64,000 nt of DNA, taken from contig CP121314.1 in the NCBI GenBank assembly GCA_043557195.1, positions 682,001-746,000 on the forward strand, in the 5' to 3' direction. Position numbers and translations under genes: made by a program. Below the pieces are notes generated by a model. That model was not told the DNA's origin and searched no databases. It saw nothing but the letters and a program-made list of their open reading frames with translations. This document shows, one piece after another, positions 26,775 to 36,890 of the stretch (position 1 is its first letter; every line of letters starts with the position of its first letter). The DNA is from Jejuia sp043557195. Lineage in GTDB: Bacteria; Bacteroidota; Bacteroidia; Flavobacteriales; Flavobacteriaceae.

Positions 26775-26810
26775 AAAGAGGGCGCGTCTTTCCACTGGAA
26801 CGCCCTCTTT
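26775..26810 (-). terminator. Terminator or attenuator after ssb
   Basis: AAAGAGGGCG (26775-26784) pairs with CGCCCTCTTT (26801-26810). On the minus strand the stem is followed by several T residues. It starts 10 bases after the ssb stop codon. Confidence 0.75.
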
Positions 26811-26819
26811 TATTTTTAC

Positions 26820-27173
26820 TTATTCAGTAGGGCTATCGCCTTTAATTCCCAAAAGCAAGATTTCGTCTATGACCACTTCGGTAACATATCTTTTTTCTCC
26901 CTCTTTGGTTTCATAAGAGCGTGAGGTCAATTTACCTTCCAGCGCTACCTCTTTTCCTTTGCCTACATATTTTTCAACAATTTCGGCAATCTTCCCCCAT
27001 GCTACAATATTGTGCCATTGGGTATCTTGTTGTTTCTCTCCTTTTGAATCTTTGTAAAATTCATTGGTAGCAATCGAAAATTTTGCAACTTTCTTTCCGC
27101 TGTCTAGGTTCGTGATTTCTGGCTCGTTTCCTACGTTGCCGATTAACTGTACTTTGTTTTTTAGAGTACTCAT
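26820..27173 (-). CDS. ssb: Single-stranded DNA-binding protein
   Basis: This 117-residue OB-fold protein has typical Ssb sequence: STLKNKVQLIGNVGNEPEI at the N-terminus, QDTQWHNIVAWGKIAEIVEKYVGKGKEVALEGKL in the core, and a short C-terminus without the usual acidic DDDLPF-like tail. Such short Ssb proteins are frequent in Bacteroidota conjugative elements and protect the transferred strand. The missing acidic tip would weaken contact with the host replication partners. It lies downstream of a small basic ORF on the same strand. Confidence 0.92.
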   Translation of the reverse strand: MSTLKNKVQLIGNVGNEPEITNLDSGKKVAKFSIATNEFYKDSKGEKQQDTQWHNIVAWGKIAEIVEKYVGKGKEVALEGKLTSRSYETKEGEKRYVTEVVIDEILLLGIKGDSPTE

Positions 27174-27215
27174 AATTAAAAAATTTAAAGATTAATATTG
27201 ACCTATCTGAACCCT

Positions 27216-27392
27216 TCAGAAAGGCTTTATTATTGATTTACTTATTATATCCCGAGCGTTTTCCTTCTTTTGTTTTTTTAACTTTTGTTCCGCTTCCTTT
27301 TTATTGTTTTTGTAAGATTTCATAAGATTCATTTTAGATTTACTTCCCATAGAGCCACCGCTGTTACCTTCTTTTTGTTGCTTGGTGTGCAT
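27216..27392 (-). CDS. Small basic ORF upstream of ssb
   Basis: A 58-codon frame starts at ATG 27392 and ends at TGA 27216. The product is lysine-rich and likely helical (MGSKSKMNLMKSYKNNKKEA, ending ISKSIIKPF). It lies 42 bases before ssb on the same strand, which supports a real gene. No family is recognised. A shorter start at an internal ATG (MGSK) is possible. Confidence 0.45.
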   Translation of the reverse strand: MHTKQQKEGNSGGSMGSKSKMNLMKSYKNNKKEAEQKLKKQKKENARDIISKSIIKPF

Positions 27393-28072
27393 TCAATATT
27401 CAGGTTTGTACAGACATATAAAAAGAGCGACGAAGGAGCCTGGTTATGCTGTCTTTCAAAGCTGAATGTTGTTATTTTGCTGACAAAAAAAGGTATGACA
27501 GTGGCTCGGGATGTGAACCTAAATTCTTTGTTAAATACTAAATCATAGGAAGTGGAACTAAACGCAAATACATTTTCATCCTATTTGGCGGACTTGATTC
27601 ACACTTTTTACTTGGAATGAAATGTTCCTTTCCAGAGAAACGGAAAGGGTTAATGTAATGAAGAGTCAAACGCGGGGATTGTGTCCAAGACTTTGATAAT
27701 GAAGCTGTTTTTCTGAAATGAAGTTTTAACGGAATGGAAGGAAATGTGCTGAATGGGACATCAATTTAATTCAAGAGTCTACAGAGATTCTAAAGTATTT
27801 TCTCAGAAATCAATTTAAATCAGTTTAATTCTCAATTTAAAACCCAAAAACTGCTTAGATTAGAAAAACAGGATAACGAACCGCAGAAAGTGCTTTTAAA
27901 AACGAAGAAATAGCAATAAATGAAAATTAATTATTTCTACTCTTTCATAAAGATCTAAATGAAAAAAAACACTAACAATGATTAAAACACGTAACCATTG
28001 ATTATTAAGTGCTCTCTTATAAGGAACACCTTGTTTTAAACTCCTTTAGGAACTGTCGAACATTTAATTACT
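27393..28072. other. 680-base gene-free stretch at the right edge of the conjugative element
   Basis: No convincing gene is present. A plus-strand frame at 27285-27548 has atypical composition and overlaps the small basic ORF. A hairpin CCTTTCC/GGAAAGG is at 27627-27648. The stretch may contain decayed element sequence and the boundary with the polysaccharide locus. I found no copy of the tRNA 3'-end remnant here. Confidence 0.5.
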
Positions 28073-29260
28073 TCACTTAGTAGAAAATTTGTAAATCGAT
28101 ACAGTATGATAGGTCTCATTTGGCGCTAATAAAATTGATGGGAAATTATTATGATTAGGAGCATCAGGAAAATGTTGAGTTTCTAAAGCAAATGCTGTTC
28201 TGAAATCATCTTTGGCTCCAGATTTGAATGTATTTGCACTTTTCATAAAATTACCACTATAAAACTGTAAACCAGGCTCTTCTGTTAGTATTTCCATAGA
28301 AATACCTGATTTATCTCCAACAATTGTCGCTGCATGATTCAGGCCATTCTTCTTTGTGTGGTTTAACACATAATTATGGTCATACCCTTTGCCATATTCC
28401 AATTGCTGGTTATCAGTGGTAATGCGTTCACCTATTGTATAAGGTTTGCTTACAAAATCGAAAGGAGTACCTTTTACATCCCTTAACTCTCCGGTAGGTA
28501 TTAGCCCTTCGTCCACCGGTGTAAATTGATCTGCATGAATTGTAAGTGTATGATTAAGAATAGTGCCGCTTCCCTCTCCATTAAGATTAAAAAATGCATG
28601 ATTTGTTAAATTTACAATGGTTGTTTTATCTGTCGTAGCTGAATATTCGATTTTTAGTGCATTGTCTTTCGTAAGAGAATATTCCACCTGAACATTTAAA
28701 TTACCTGGAAAACCTTGATCCATATGTTTAGAAAGATATTTAAATACCAAGGTGTGTTCATTTGGCTGTTCTACATCCCAAACTATTTCATGGAATCCAT
28801 TATGTCCTCCATGTAAAGTATTAACACCATTATTTATTGGTGCTGAGTATTCAATTCCGTCTATTTTATATTTACCTTTCTCAATTCTGTTTCCCACCCT
28901 TCCAATGGTTGTACCAAAAAACCGTTCAGTTGATTCCAAAAAACCTTTAATACTTCCTAACCCAACTACTACATCTGTCATCTTGGATTCTTTATTTGGA
29001 ACCCAAAGCCCAACCAAGCGCGCGCCAAAATTTGTAAAAGCTGCTTGACAATTACCATTTTTTATCCACAATAATTTCACCTCTTTACCTTTTAGAATTG
29101 TATCAAAGTCGTTGTTTTTTAGGTAATCGGCTCTATTAAAGGTTATTGTTTGGTCTTCAACAATAGGAGCAACAATCTGTTTATTTTTTGGCTTGCAAGA
29201 ACTGATACTTAAAGAAAAGATAAGTAGAGTTATACCAATGTATTTTAATGTTTTCATCAT
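28073..29260 (-). CDS. galM: Aldose 1-epimerase (galactose mutarotase), lipoprotein
   Basis: This 395-residue protein has a lipobox in LLIFSLSISSC. The mature protein shows the mutarotase pattern: FGARLVGLWVPNKE, TLHGGHNGFHEIVWDV (His-Gly-Gly), NLTNHAFFNLNGEG with the catalytic His, and ALETQHFPDAPNH with the catalytic Glu. It interconverts alpha and beta anomers of galactose-like sugars, here probably in the periplasm because of the lipoprotein signal. It is the last gene of the leftward arm and follows a sulfatase, consistent with processing of released galactose. Confidence 0.92.
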   Translation of the reverse strand: MMKTLKYIGITLLIFSLSISSCKPKNKQIVAPIVEDQTITFNRADYLKNNDFDTILKGKEVKLLWIKNGNCQAAFTNFGARLVGLWVPNKESKMTDVVVGLGSIKGFLESTERFFGTTIGRVGNRIEKGKYKIDGIEYSAPINNGVNTLHGGHNGFHEIVWDVEQPNEHTLVFKYLSKHMDQGFPGNLNVQVEYSLTKDNALKIEYSATTDKTTIVNLTNHAFFNLNGEGSGTILNHTLTIHADQFTPVDEGLIPTGELRDVKGTPFDFVSKPYTIGERITTDNQQLEYGKGYDHNYVLNHTKKNGLNHAATIVGDKSGISMEILTEEPGLQFYSGNFMKSANTFKSGAKDDFRTAFALETQHFPDAPNHNNFPSILLAPNETYHTVSIYKFSTK

Positions 29261-29283
29261 TAGGTATTTTTGTTTTTATTTTT

Positions 29284-30708
29284 TTAGCGATAAACACTCT
29301 TATCGATATTATGTGGGTAGTTCTTATACCAATTCAAAAGTTCGGTTTTCAACTCTTCAAACTTTTCTTGATTTGATTCTTTTATGTTATTCGCTTCGCC
29401 TTCATCCTTGACAATATTAAATAGCTGTGCATCTGAGCCATCAACATTCATTAACAACTTAAAATCACCCTTTCTTATTGCTAAATCTGGATTATCAATG
29501 CCATTATAACCCGGTCTATCTGGTGGACGCAACCAGAATAGAGGCTTGGTTCTATAAGGTTCAGTCATTCCCAGAACAGCCTTGGTTAAATTTTCTCCAT
29601 CATAGCGTACTTCACGTTCTGGTTTTACACCTGCAATATCCATAAAAACTAATGGTAAATCTACCCCTGATAAAACAGTAGTTTTATTAACTTTTCCTTT
29701 AGGAATCTTATTAGGCCACCATGCAATAAATGGTTCTTTAATACCTCCATCGTAAATCCATGTTTTAGTGCCTTTTAAATGTCCTGCATTATTTACCTTA
29801 TCATCCGGTCCATTATCGCTAGTAAAAACTATTAAGGTATTAGAGGCTATTTTAGGATTATTTCTGATATAATCAAACAGGCGTCCCATTTGATTATCCA
29901 TTTCTTGAATAACCCCTAAAAATCTAGATTTTATGCTTAAATCACCTCTTAATTGTCTGGGTGGCTCAAGTGGTGTGTGTATGTCGTCTGGCCAAAGATT
30001 TATGTAAAAAGGTTTGTTGTTTTTTTGAGCATTGTCAATTGCTTGAATAGTTCTGTTAACAAAAATTTTAGTGAAATTTTCCCGTTTTGCCCAATGTATT
30101 TCTCCTTTACCCAAAGCAGCTGAACTTTTCTCTAAATTTCTTGTACTGTCTTTTAATTTTAAAGTTTCATAAGTCGCTAAGTATCTTTCGCCTAAACCCT
30201 CAAATTGGGTAACAGATTCATCAAAACCGTATTCTCTTATATACGGAACATCGCTTATATCTCGTCCACCCCCCATATGCCATTTACCAATATGAGCTGT
30301 ATAGTATCCAGCACGCTTTAGCTGCTTAGCTATTGATGGTGCCGCAACATCTAAATGATTTTGAATACCTCTTTTTTGATTGTGATTTCTCGAACTAATA
30401 AATGAGGTTATCCCCCATTTGGAGGGAAACTGGCCAGTTGTAACAGCCACTCTAGAAGGGGAACAGATAGGTGAATTTACATAGAACTGATCTATTTTGA
30501 TTCCTTCTGAAGCCAATTTATCGATATTGGGTGTTGAAACCTCTTTATTGCCATAATTACCTAAATCAGCATATCCCATGTCATCAATAAAAACAAACAA
30601 AATGTTTGGTTTAACCTTTTTATTTGAGTTAAACCCTTGTTTTTGCCCTCTACAACTTAAGAAAGCGAGACTCAACCATAACGCAATATGTTTTATCTTA
30701 ATTTTCAT
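29284..30708 (-). CDS. Sulfatase (S1 family), lipoprotein
   Basis: This 474-residue protein has a lipobox LAFLSC. PNILFVFIDDMGYADLGNYG near the N-terminus provides metal-binding aspartates. The formylglycine site is CSPSR (Cys82, within SPICSPSRVAVTTG), so activation needs the formylglycine system. HIGKWHMGG and FTSDNGPDDK supply further active-site residues. It removes sulfate esters from oligosaccharides. It is 23 bases upstream of galM. The S1 subfamily and the position of the sulfate cannot be read by eye. Confidence 0.93.
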   Translation of the reverse strand: MKIKIKHIALWLSLAFLSCRGQKQGFNSNKKVKPNILFVFIDDMGYADLGNYGNKEVSTPNIDKLASEGIKIDQFYVNSPICSPSRVAVTTGQFPSKWGITSFISSRNHNQKRGIQNHLDVAAPSIAKQLKRAGYYTAHIGKWHMGGGRDISDVPYIREYGFDESVTQFEGLGERYLATYETLKLKDSTRNLEKSSAALGKGEIHWAKRENFTKIFVNRTIQAIDNAQKNNKPFYINLWPDDIHTPLEPPRQLRGDLSIKSRFLGVIQEMDNQMGRLFDYIRNNPKIASNTLIVFTSDNGPDDKVNNAGHLKGTKTWIYDGGIKEPFIAWWPNKIPKGKVNKTTVLSGVDLPLVFMDIAGVKPEREVRYDGENLTKAVLGMTEPYRTKPLFWLRPPDRPGYNGIDNPDLAIRKGDFKLLMNVDGSDAQLFNIVKDEGEANNIKESNQEKFEELKTELLNWYKNYPHNIDKSVYR

Positions 30709-31465
30709 ATGTAATTCGAAATCATTTCATCTGTATTAGTTTAAATTTTTAAAACAGCATATACCATCAGCAATGTATTAAAAGATAGCTAACGGAAAAC
30801 TCTTCTACTTTTATTTTTTAAAATAGTATAAAGGTATATTTTAGATAGTTTAGCTACAATAAATAGGGAACAAACACCAAAAATTGATTAACTATTTTAA
30901 GAGGTTTAATTCCCTAATACTTGTAGCTCATTAACTATTAATCATAAAAATTTTTCTAGTTTAATTCTATAAGAACCTTATCGTCTATATAGATATTTTA
31001 AAAAATCACACTAAACAAATATCCTACTTTATATTTTTCTGTATTGGTGATTTTGACTTAATTATTAGTATTAATATCCAAAAGAGTTACTTTACAAGGA
31101 AAAAATTAAATTCTTTTTCACACATTTCTAGATTTCACATTATTAAATTAAATTTTAATTGTGATAACTTTGATTCCTTTATAATTAGTGCCTTTTATAT
31201 CTGAAGAATCTTTCTGTAGTTATGGAATGCCTAGATGTATTTATAGAAAGCTCCTGGGTGAAGATTTTTTCGGAATTAATGGTATTTGTTTATCCGATTC
31301 TAATCGGCACAAAACTTTGAAATTCGCACTACTCAATACTCATAATGCTTAAGCCGTTTTAAATATAAAATTAAGCAAACCCAAAAAACTATAATCTTTA
31401 GATTGTTACGGCATACAAAAAATGAAATAATTTATATAAAACGAAAGGATAGTTATAGATAAGAT
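30709..31465. other. 757-base AT-rich intergenic stretch
   Basis: It lies between the sulfatase and the HAD phosphatase genes, both leftward. No gene, RNA or long repeat is recognised. It probably holds the promoter for the sulfatase-galM pair. A short plus-strand frame near 31224-31319 (32 codons) is not supported. Confidence 0.5.
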
Positions 31466-32278
31466 TCAATATTTATTTTTAACAACTAATAATTGATCAA
31501 TAACCTCTTCAACGGCTTCTTCACTATTACTCTTTGCTTCAAATCGTGCCACTTTTTTAACATCCTTATGGGCGTTTTTCATAGCAAAACTGTAATAGCC
31601 TAACTTAAGCATATTCAAATCATTATTGTAGTCCCCAAAAACCATAGTCTCTTCTTGTTTGATATTCAGGTTCTTTTGTATCAAGCTAAGAGCAAAACTT
31701 TTATCTACATCTATATGAGAAATATCTAGCCAATTTTTCCCCGAAACTACCACTTTTAAATCTTTGGTGATATTGTTTAAATGAGGAAATACAAAGGATT
31801 CAGAAGATTCAAAATGATAAACAGCTATCTTTAAAAACTCATCATCAATTACTTTCGTAAGATCTTCAACAACTTTATAAACTTCATAGTATTCACTGAA
31901 CTTTGAGAGGAAGGAATTATTGTTTGTCTCCACATAAGCCGACTTTCGTCCGCATAAAACTATATAACAACCTTCAATTTTTCTGAGTATTCCTATTGAC
32001 TTGTAAATATCTTCATTTGATAATTTAAATAGAATATCTTCCTGATTATTAAACTTCATTAAACCTCCGTTCTCAGCAATAATTGAAATTTCTTCTTTAA
32101 TAGTGTAAAGCTTACTTAATATACTTTGATACTGACGACCACTTGCTGCAACAAAATGTATGTTGTGTTTTTTTAACTCCTTAAATTGATTAAAAAACCT
32201 ATCACTTACATGACCGTTTGCATTAAGCAAAGTTCCATCCATATCTGTTACGACAAGTTTTACACCTGATAAATCCAT
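31466..32278 (-). CDS. HAD-superfamily Cof-type phosphatase
   Basis: This 270-residue cytosolic protein has HAD motif I VTDMDGTLL (residues 10-18), motif II VAASGRQ, and motif III/IV MVFGDYNNDLNML with a preceding lysine (DKSFAL). The cap is the Cof type (C2). These enzymes dephosphorylate sugar phosphates and similar small molecules. Specificity cannot be predicted. It is placed between catabolic genes, so a sugar-phosphate substrate is likely but unproven. The gap to the GH27 gene (170 bases) suggests a separate promoter. Confidence 0.88.
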   Translation of the reverse strand: MDLSGVKLVVTDMDGTLLNANGHVSDRFFNQFKELKKHNIHFVAASGRQYQSILSKLYTIKEEISIIAENGGLMKFNNQEDILFKLSNEDIYKSIGILRKIEGCYIVLCGRKSAYVETNNNSFLSKFSEYYEVYKVVEDLTKVIDDEFLKIAVYHFESSESFVFPHLNNITKDLKVVVSGKNWLDISHIDVDKSFALSLIQKNLNIKQEETMVFGDYNNDLNMLKLGYYSFAMKNAHKDVKKVARFEAKSNSEEAVEEVIDQLLVVKNKY

Positions 32279-32448
32279 TCTACTTTTTTAATGGGTAAAA
32301 ATATTACTTTCAAATTGTAAAAACGCCTTTTAATTGTGAAAAGTATTTGTTTACATTAGGTATACCAATAAACCAAAAACTCGTCACATTATAAAGATTA
32401 TAACGCAACGAGTTTACAACTAAAACTAAAACAACTAACTCTTGATAA

Positions 32449-33891
32449 TTATTCTTTAATTTTTGACAACCGAAAAATCTTTGCGCCGTGGTTATCCACA
32501 TCTGTTGTCAATTCACCTGAAATAATACCTAAATTCTTTTTCTCCCATAAATCCCTAACATTATATTTTCCTCTGAGTCCTTCAACTTCAAGCGTGAAAC
32601 TTAAATTTTTAGGCTTTTCTGAGAGATTGAAAATTGCCAAAAACGTATCACCGTTTTTAGGGTCTTTTGCTACCCAAATTGCACTATCGTTATGCTTAAT
32701 AACTTGCCTATTATCTACACTATGTTGATTTACATATAAAACTTCATCGTTTTTTAAAAACTTCATAGTGCTTTCTGGTGAGCTCAATAAATCTCCTCCC
32801 ATCATTAATGGCGACTTGGCAATGGACCACAGCGTCATTAATGTGTAATGTTCTGGTTCAGTAAATTCAGACATTCTTTCTGGACCATGAGGCCGATCAT
32901 CAAGAGAGATGCGTCCTATTGGCAACATATCTGCATCGGGCCAATGCCCCTCTCCAATAAATGGAGACCAGGCATTCAAAAGATCAAAATTATGTTTCAA
33001 TGATTTCCAATTATCCCAAAAATCCCCGGAAATACGCCACATATTTGCATTCTCAATTAAATGTTCTGCTCTGGAAACAGGAGCTTCACCACACGATAAA
33101 CTTAATACCATTGGTCTACCACATTGATCTATAGCCTTTCGCATCATTTCAATTTCTTCTTTATGATAAGGAGGAAACATAGTATCATCTGCTTTAATAA
33201 AATCTACACCCCAATCTGCATAAAGTTTAAAAATGGAATTATAATAAGCTTGAGCACCTTCTTTTGATGCATCTACCCCAAACATATGATTGCACCATCC
33301 ACAGGTATCAAATGGTTCTGCTACATCTTTTGCTGTTGCGCTACTTCCCATTATTGGCGTAGCATTATGAGCTGCCATTCTATGAATGCCACGCATAATA
33401 TGAATCCCAAACTTCATTCCTTTATTATGCACATAATCTGCTATAGGCTTGAATCCCTTTCCGTTAGCAGCAGAAGGAAAACGTTCTACGGAAGGCAATA
33501 AGCGTCCATACTCGTCCATCGTAATATATTCTGGATGTAATGGGCTTCCATCATCATTATATCTAATATTTGGATGACCTTTTCGCCTTGGTGTATTCCA
33601 ATTCCCTGGCTCTGGATGCCACCATATATAATCTATAACAGCGTACTCCCAACCATGTTGTAATAAATTATCTGCCATATAATCAACCGTAGCTTTAAAC
33701 TCTTGTTCATTAATTCTACAATCATAGGCATCAAAACTATTCCAGCCCATTGGAGGTGTTTGCGCCAGCTTAAGAGTTTCATCCTTTTCTACATCTGCAA
33801 TTTCCGCAACAGTTTCTGGTTTCTCTTGACTTTTGTTACATGAAAACACTAATACTGAAAGTATGAACAGACTTATTTTTAATAATTTCAT
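32449..33891 (-). CDS. GH27 family alpha-galactosidase-like lipoprotein
   Basis: The ATG at 33891 is chosen: it starts a lipoprotein signal (MKLLKISLFILSVLVFSC), whereas the upstream GTG at 33981 would overlap the sulfatase gene. The product has 480 residues. PPMGWNSFDAYDC is the hallmark of GH27. FIKADD holds the nucleophile (Asp235) and WRISGDFWD the acid/base (Asp290). A C-terminal beta-sandwich follows. GH27 enzymes release terminal alpha-galactose or related residues. It is followed 170 bases on by the HAD phosphatase gene and lies 22 bases after a sulfatase gene, consistent with stepwise desulfation and hydrolysis of a galactan. Confidence 0.92.
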   Translation of the reverse strand: MKLLKISLFILSVLVFSCNKSQEKPETVAEIADVEKDETLKLAQTPPMGWNSFDAYDCRINEQEFKATVDYMADNLLQHGWEYAVIDYIWWHPEPGNWNTPRRKGHPNIRYNDDGSPLHPEYITMDEYGRLLPSVERFPSAANGKGFKPIADYVHNKGMKFGIHIMRGIHRMAAHNATPIMGSSATAKDVAEPFDTCGWCNHMFGVDASKEGAQAYYNSIFKLYADWGVDFIKADDTMFPPYHKEEIEMMRKAIDQCGRPMVLSLSCGEAPVSRAEHLIENANMWRISGDFWDNWKSLKHNFDLLNAWSPFIGEGHWPDADMLPIGRISLDDRPHGPERMSEFTEPEHYTLMTLWSIAKSPLMMGGDLLSSPESTMKFLKNDEVLYVNQHSVDNRQVIKHNDSAIWVAKDPKNGDTFLAIFNLSEKPKNLSFTLEVEGLRGKYNVRDLWEKKNLGIISGELTTDVDNHGAKIFRLSKIKE

Positions 33892-33913
33892 TCTTAAATA
33901 TTTTAATTGGTTG

Positions 33914-35395
33914 TTAAAATTTGGTTTCTGCATCTTTATCCATAGAAAAAAGAGACAGTAAATCATGTTCTGTATGCGCACCTTCCATAATTGCTTCCAA
34001 CTCTTTTGCCTTATCTGGGTTTTGGTTGATGATATTATTTTGCTCAGATGGATCTTGAACTATATTGTACAACTCTTTAGTTACTGGTATGGATTGATCT
34101 CTAACATTTAGTTTTAGATATTTCCAATCTCCCACTCTGATTGCCTGTCTACCTCCTAATTCGTAAAATGCCCAGTATAAATAATCATGTTTCTTTTGTT
34201 TATCTACTTCTCCCATTAAAGTTGGTAAAAATGAAACTCCATCAATATCATTAGGGACTTCTGCATTAATTACATCTGCAAAAGTTGGTAAGAAATCCCA
34301 AGTAGCAACAGGAGTATCGGCTATGATTCCTGCTTTTATCTTATTAGGCCACTTCACGATTAATGGCACTCGAATACCACCTTCATACAAGTCTCTTTTG
34401 GTTCCTCTGAATATGCCGTTACTATCAAAGAAATTAGAATCATGACCTCCTTCGTTATGCGGTCCATTATCACTAACAAAAACTACGATAGTGTTATCGG
34501 CTATCCCCAATTCTTTTAATTTTGCTTCAATTTCAGCAACACTATTGTCAATAATAGATATTGTTGTTGCAAATCCTTTTTCAGGATTTGGCCATTCCTT
34601 ATTTTCAAATTCGCCATAAGCGGGAACCTCCATACCATCGCCTGTGTAGTATCCTGCTTCATTATTGGCATGAGGAATATTTAAACAATAATAGAGAAAA
34701 AACGGGTTCTCCTTATTACGTTCTATAAAACCAAGCGCATCTTCTTGAAGTTTATCTATAGCATAAGTAACTTTCTCTTTAGCTACCCCCGTGCCTTCTT
34801 TCATATCCTTTGGATAGTCGTAAGACCAGTCTGTAACATTACCTTCTAAGGTTTCCTTAAGCCCATTTCTGTATAAAAACTCTGGATAAAAGTTATGCGC
34901 GTGCCACATATTAACATAACCATAGGCATGATTAAAGCCATTTCGTTCTGGGTCTGTTGGTTCTGGATGATTTCCTACGCCCCATTTGCCAACTACTGCG
35001 CTTTTGTAACCGTTGTTATTTAGTAGTTCTGCAATAGTGACTTCGCTATCCTCTAGAAGTTGCCCCTCTGGACTATTACCCCTAACTGATGTATGCCCTG
35101 TGTGTTTACCAGTTAAAAGAGCTGCTCTAGAAGGTGCACAAACTGTAGAACCAGCGTAGTGCTGAGTAAACATCATACCTTCTGATGCCATTTTATCTAT
35201 ATTTGGCGTTGTTAGGGTTTTTTGACCATAACAGCTCAAGTCACCATAACCCATATCATCTACTAAAATAAAGACGATATTTGGTTTTTGAGTATTTTTG
35301 ACGCTTACAGTTTCTGATTTTTTTTCTTCGTTTTGCTTGCATCCAAAAAAACACAAACTTAATATTAACAGCCAAATTAAATATACATGCTTCAT
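33914..35395 (-). CDS. Sulfatase (S1 family), lipoprotein
   Basis: ATG 35395 is chosen because it begins the lipoprotein signal (MKHVYLIWLLILSLCFFGC). The extension to a TTG at 35422 is not needed. The product has 493 residues. PNIVFILVDDMGYGDLSCYG gives metal ligands, CAPSR (Cys86) is the formylglycine site, and VGKWGVG and FVSDNGPHNEGGHD are further active-site motifs. It differs clearly from the other two sulfatases, so the locus can remove sulfate from more than one position or sugar. Co-transcribed with the GH27 gene. Confidence 0.93.
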   Translation of the reverse strand: MKHVYLIWLLILSLCFFGCKQNEEKKSETVSVKNTQKPNIVFILVDDMGYGDLSCYGQKTLTTPNIDKMASEGMMFTQHYAGSTVCAPSRAALLTGKHTGHTSVRGNSPEGQLLEDSEVTIAELLNNNGYKSAVVGKWGVGNHPEPTDPERNGFNHAYGYVNMWHAHNFYPEFLYRNGLKETLEGNVTDWSYDYPKDMKEGTGVAKEKVTYAIDKLQEDALGFIERNKENPFFLYYCLNIPHANNEAGYYTGDGMEVPAYGEFENKEWPNPEKGFATTISIIDNSVAEIEAKLKELGIADNTIVVFVSDNGPHNEGGHDSNFFDSNGIFRGTKRDLYEGGIRVPLIVKWPNKIKAGIIADTPVATWDFLPTFADVINAEVPNDIDGVSFLPTLMGEVDKQKKHDYLYWAFYELGGRQAIRVGDWKYLKLNVRDQSIPVTKELYNIVQDPSEQNNIINQNPDKAKELEAIMEGAHTEHDLLSLFSMDKDAETKF

Positions 35396-35510
35396 AAAAT
35401 TATAATTCTTGATTTTTAACAAAAATAAGATTTAGGCTATTGAATGTTATATCTCTTTTGTTCAACATTGTTGCTCTTTTTTCTTAAAACAAACTATTTA
35501 GACACTAAAA

Positions 35511-36890
35511 CTAATGTACCTTAATATTTTTTGTAGTTTCAGGATCAATTATAAAAAATCCACCGTCTGCCGTTATCTTTTTTCTATTATGAATAATATT
35601 TTCAAAAGACAAATTATAAATAGGATGATTTTTATCATGCCCCATAATTAAGCTTGGAATTTCTTGTTTGTTATGAAAGTAAATATTTTTAAAAATCATA
35701 TCCGACAAACTACCCTCTTTTGTGTTCCACTTCCCCCACCGGTTAGGTCTCGTTACTAAATGGAATAAACGCCATTTACTATTATCTATAACAATGTTTT
35801 CTATAAGAAAATTACTAATATGTGCTCTACCGCCATGCACAGCGCATACAACAGCCAAATTCTCATTATCCCAATGGTGTTCTACCCTAATTATTTCAAT
35901 ATCGTGTACATGTACATTACCAAAATCTCTACTACCATTCCAACTAATCATAAATGGCGCACCATTTTCCAATTGCCAAATCACGCAATTCCTTACAATT
36001 GTATTGCTTTTATATAGCTTAACAGCATCATCATTAACTTTAAAAAAACAATTTTCAATTATAGTGTTTTCTCCAGCGGAAATACCATCTGTACTAAACC
36101 ACCAACCCATCATTTTAATATTGTGTAAGTAATGATTTTCACCTCTCAAAGCAATCATATATTTTGGCGAATGAATTATTGTAATACCCTCTATTTCAAC
36201 ATCTTTCACATCATTCATTTGAATCATGTGATTATGGGTTCTTGCGGGATAATCTTCCCCAGAGACAATACCTCTTCCTCTAATTTTAATACTATTAGCA
36301 TCACTTGCAGCAAACTGCCCTTTAATGTAGGCACCTCCTTCTATATAAACGGTTTTGTTTGATGGAATGATGTAGTTATCTCCTATTTCGTGATAGCCTG
36401 ATTCAAAATAAATAACATCTTCATCCATTTTATTTGGAACATCTTCTTCTAACGGATTTGCAAAAATGAGTAAGGGATGTTCTATAACAATACCCTCTTC
36501 AAACTCTACTGAATAATGTCCTGTTTCAGTTATTGTAAATTCAACACTTCTTTCAGTGACTTTCTCTGTAACTATGTTCAATTTTCTGGGTAAAACTTGA
36601 GAAAAATCAATATCCTTATACAAAACAGTAACTTTTACATTTACAGGTTTTTTAAAAGAGAAGTTAATCCAAGATGTAGACTTAGAATTGTTCGTGTTGT
36701 GCATAGCATTCATAGCATATACAAAACTTTCTTTAACCAAATTACCTTGACTCAGCTCTACTTTATAGTAAGGCGACGAAAATATATAAGGATTATTATC
36801 ATTAATATTTGATGATGGCTGATATGTTTCGATTTGAGAAAAACCTAACAATGCACTAAAAAAGAACAACACTACACTTAAATTTTTCAT
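35511..36890 (-). CDS. Secreted right-handed beta-helix glycosidase-like protein (GH28/GH49 type)
   Basis: This 459-residue protein has a signal peptide ending LLGFSQ. An N-terminal beta-sandwich-like region is followed by a parallel beta-helix with repeated turns (IKIRGRGIVSGEDYPA, VEIEGITIIHSPKYMIAL, IIENCFFKVNDDAVKLYK). STDGIS and NDDAVKLY carry aspartates at the places expected for catalytic acids of GH28/GH49-type helices. It lacks the C-terminal secretion tail found in the three paralogues of the rightward arm. The exact family and substrate are not decided. An endo- or exo-acting galactan hydrolase is plausible. Confidence 0.75.
   Translation of the reverse strand: MKNLSVVLFFFSALLGFSQIETYQPSSNINDNNPYIFSSPYYKVELSQGNLVKESFVYAMNAMHNTNNSKSTSWINFSFKKPVNVKVTVLYKDIDFSQVLPRKLNIVTEKVTERSVEFTITETGHYSVEFEEGIVIEHPLLIFANPLEEDVPNKMDEDVIYFESGYHEIGDNYIIPSNKTVYIEGGAYIKGQFAASDANSIKIRGRGIVSGEDYPARTHNHMIQMNDVKDVEIEGITIIHSPKYMIALRGENHYLHNIKMMGWWFSTDGISAGENTIIENCFFKVNDDAVKLYKSNTIVRNCVIWQLENGAPFMISWNGSRDFGNVHVHDIEIIRVEHHWDNENLAVVCAVHGGRAHISNFLIENIVIDNSKWRLFHLVTRPNRWGKWNTKEGSLSDMIFKNIYFHNKQEIPSLIMGHDKNHPIYNLSFENIIHNRKKITADGGFFIIDPETTKNIKVH

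Noticed and set aside
27285..27548. Plus-strand frame of 87 codons right of ssb
   Set aside because: Atypical composition, and it overlaps the better supported small minus-strand ORF.
31224..31319. Short frame in the 757-base gap
   Set aside because: Only 32 codons, with no ribosome binding site or family likeness.
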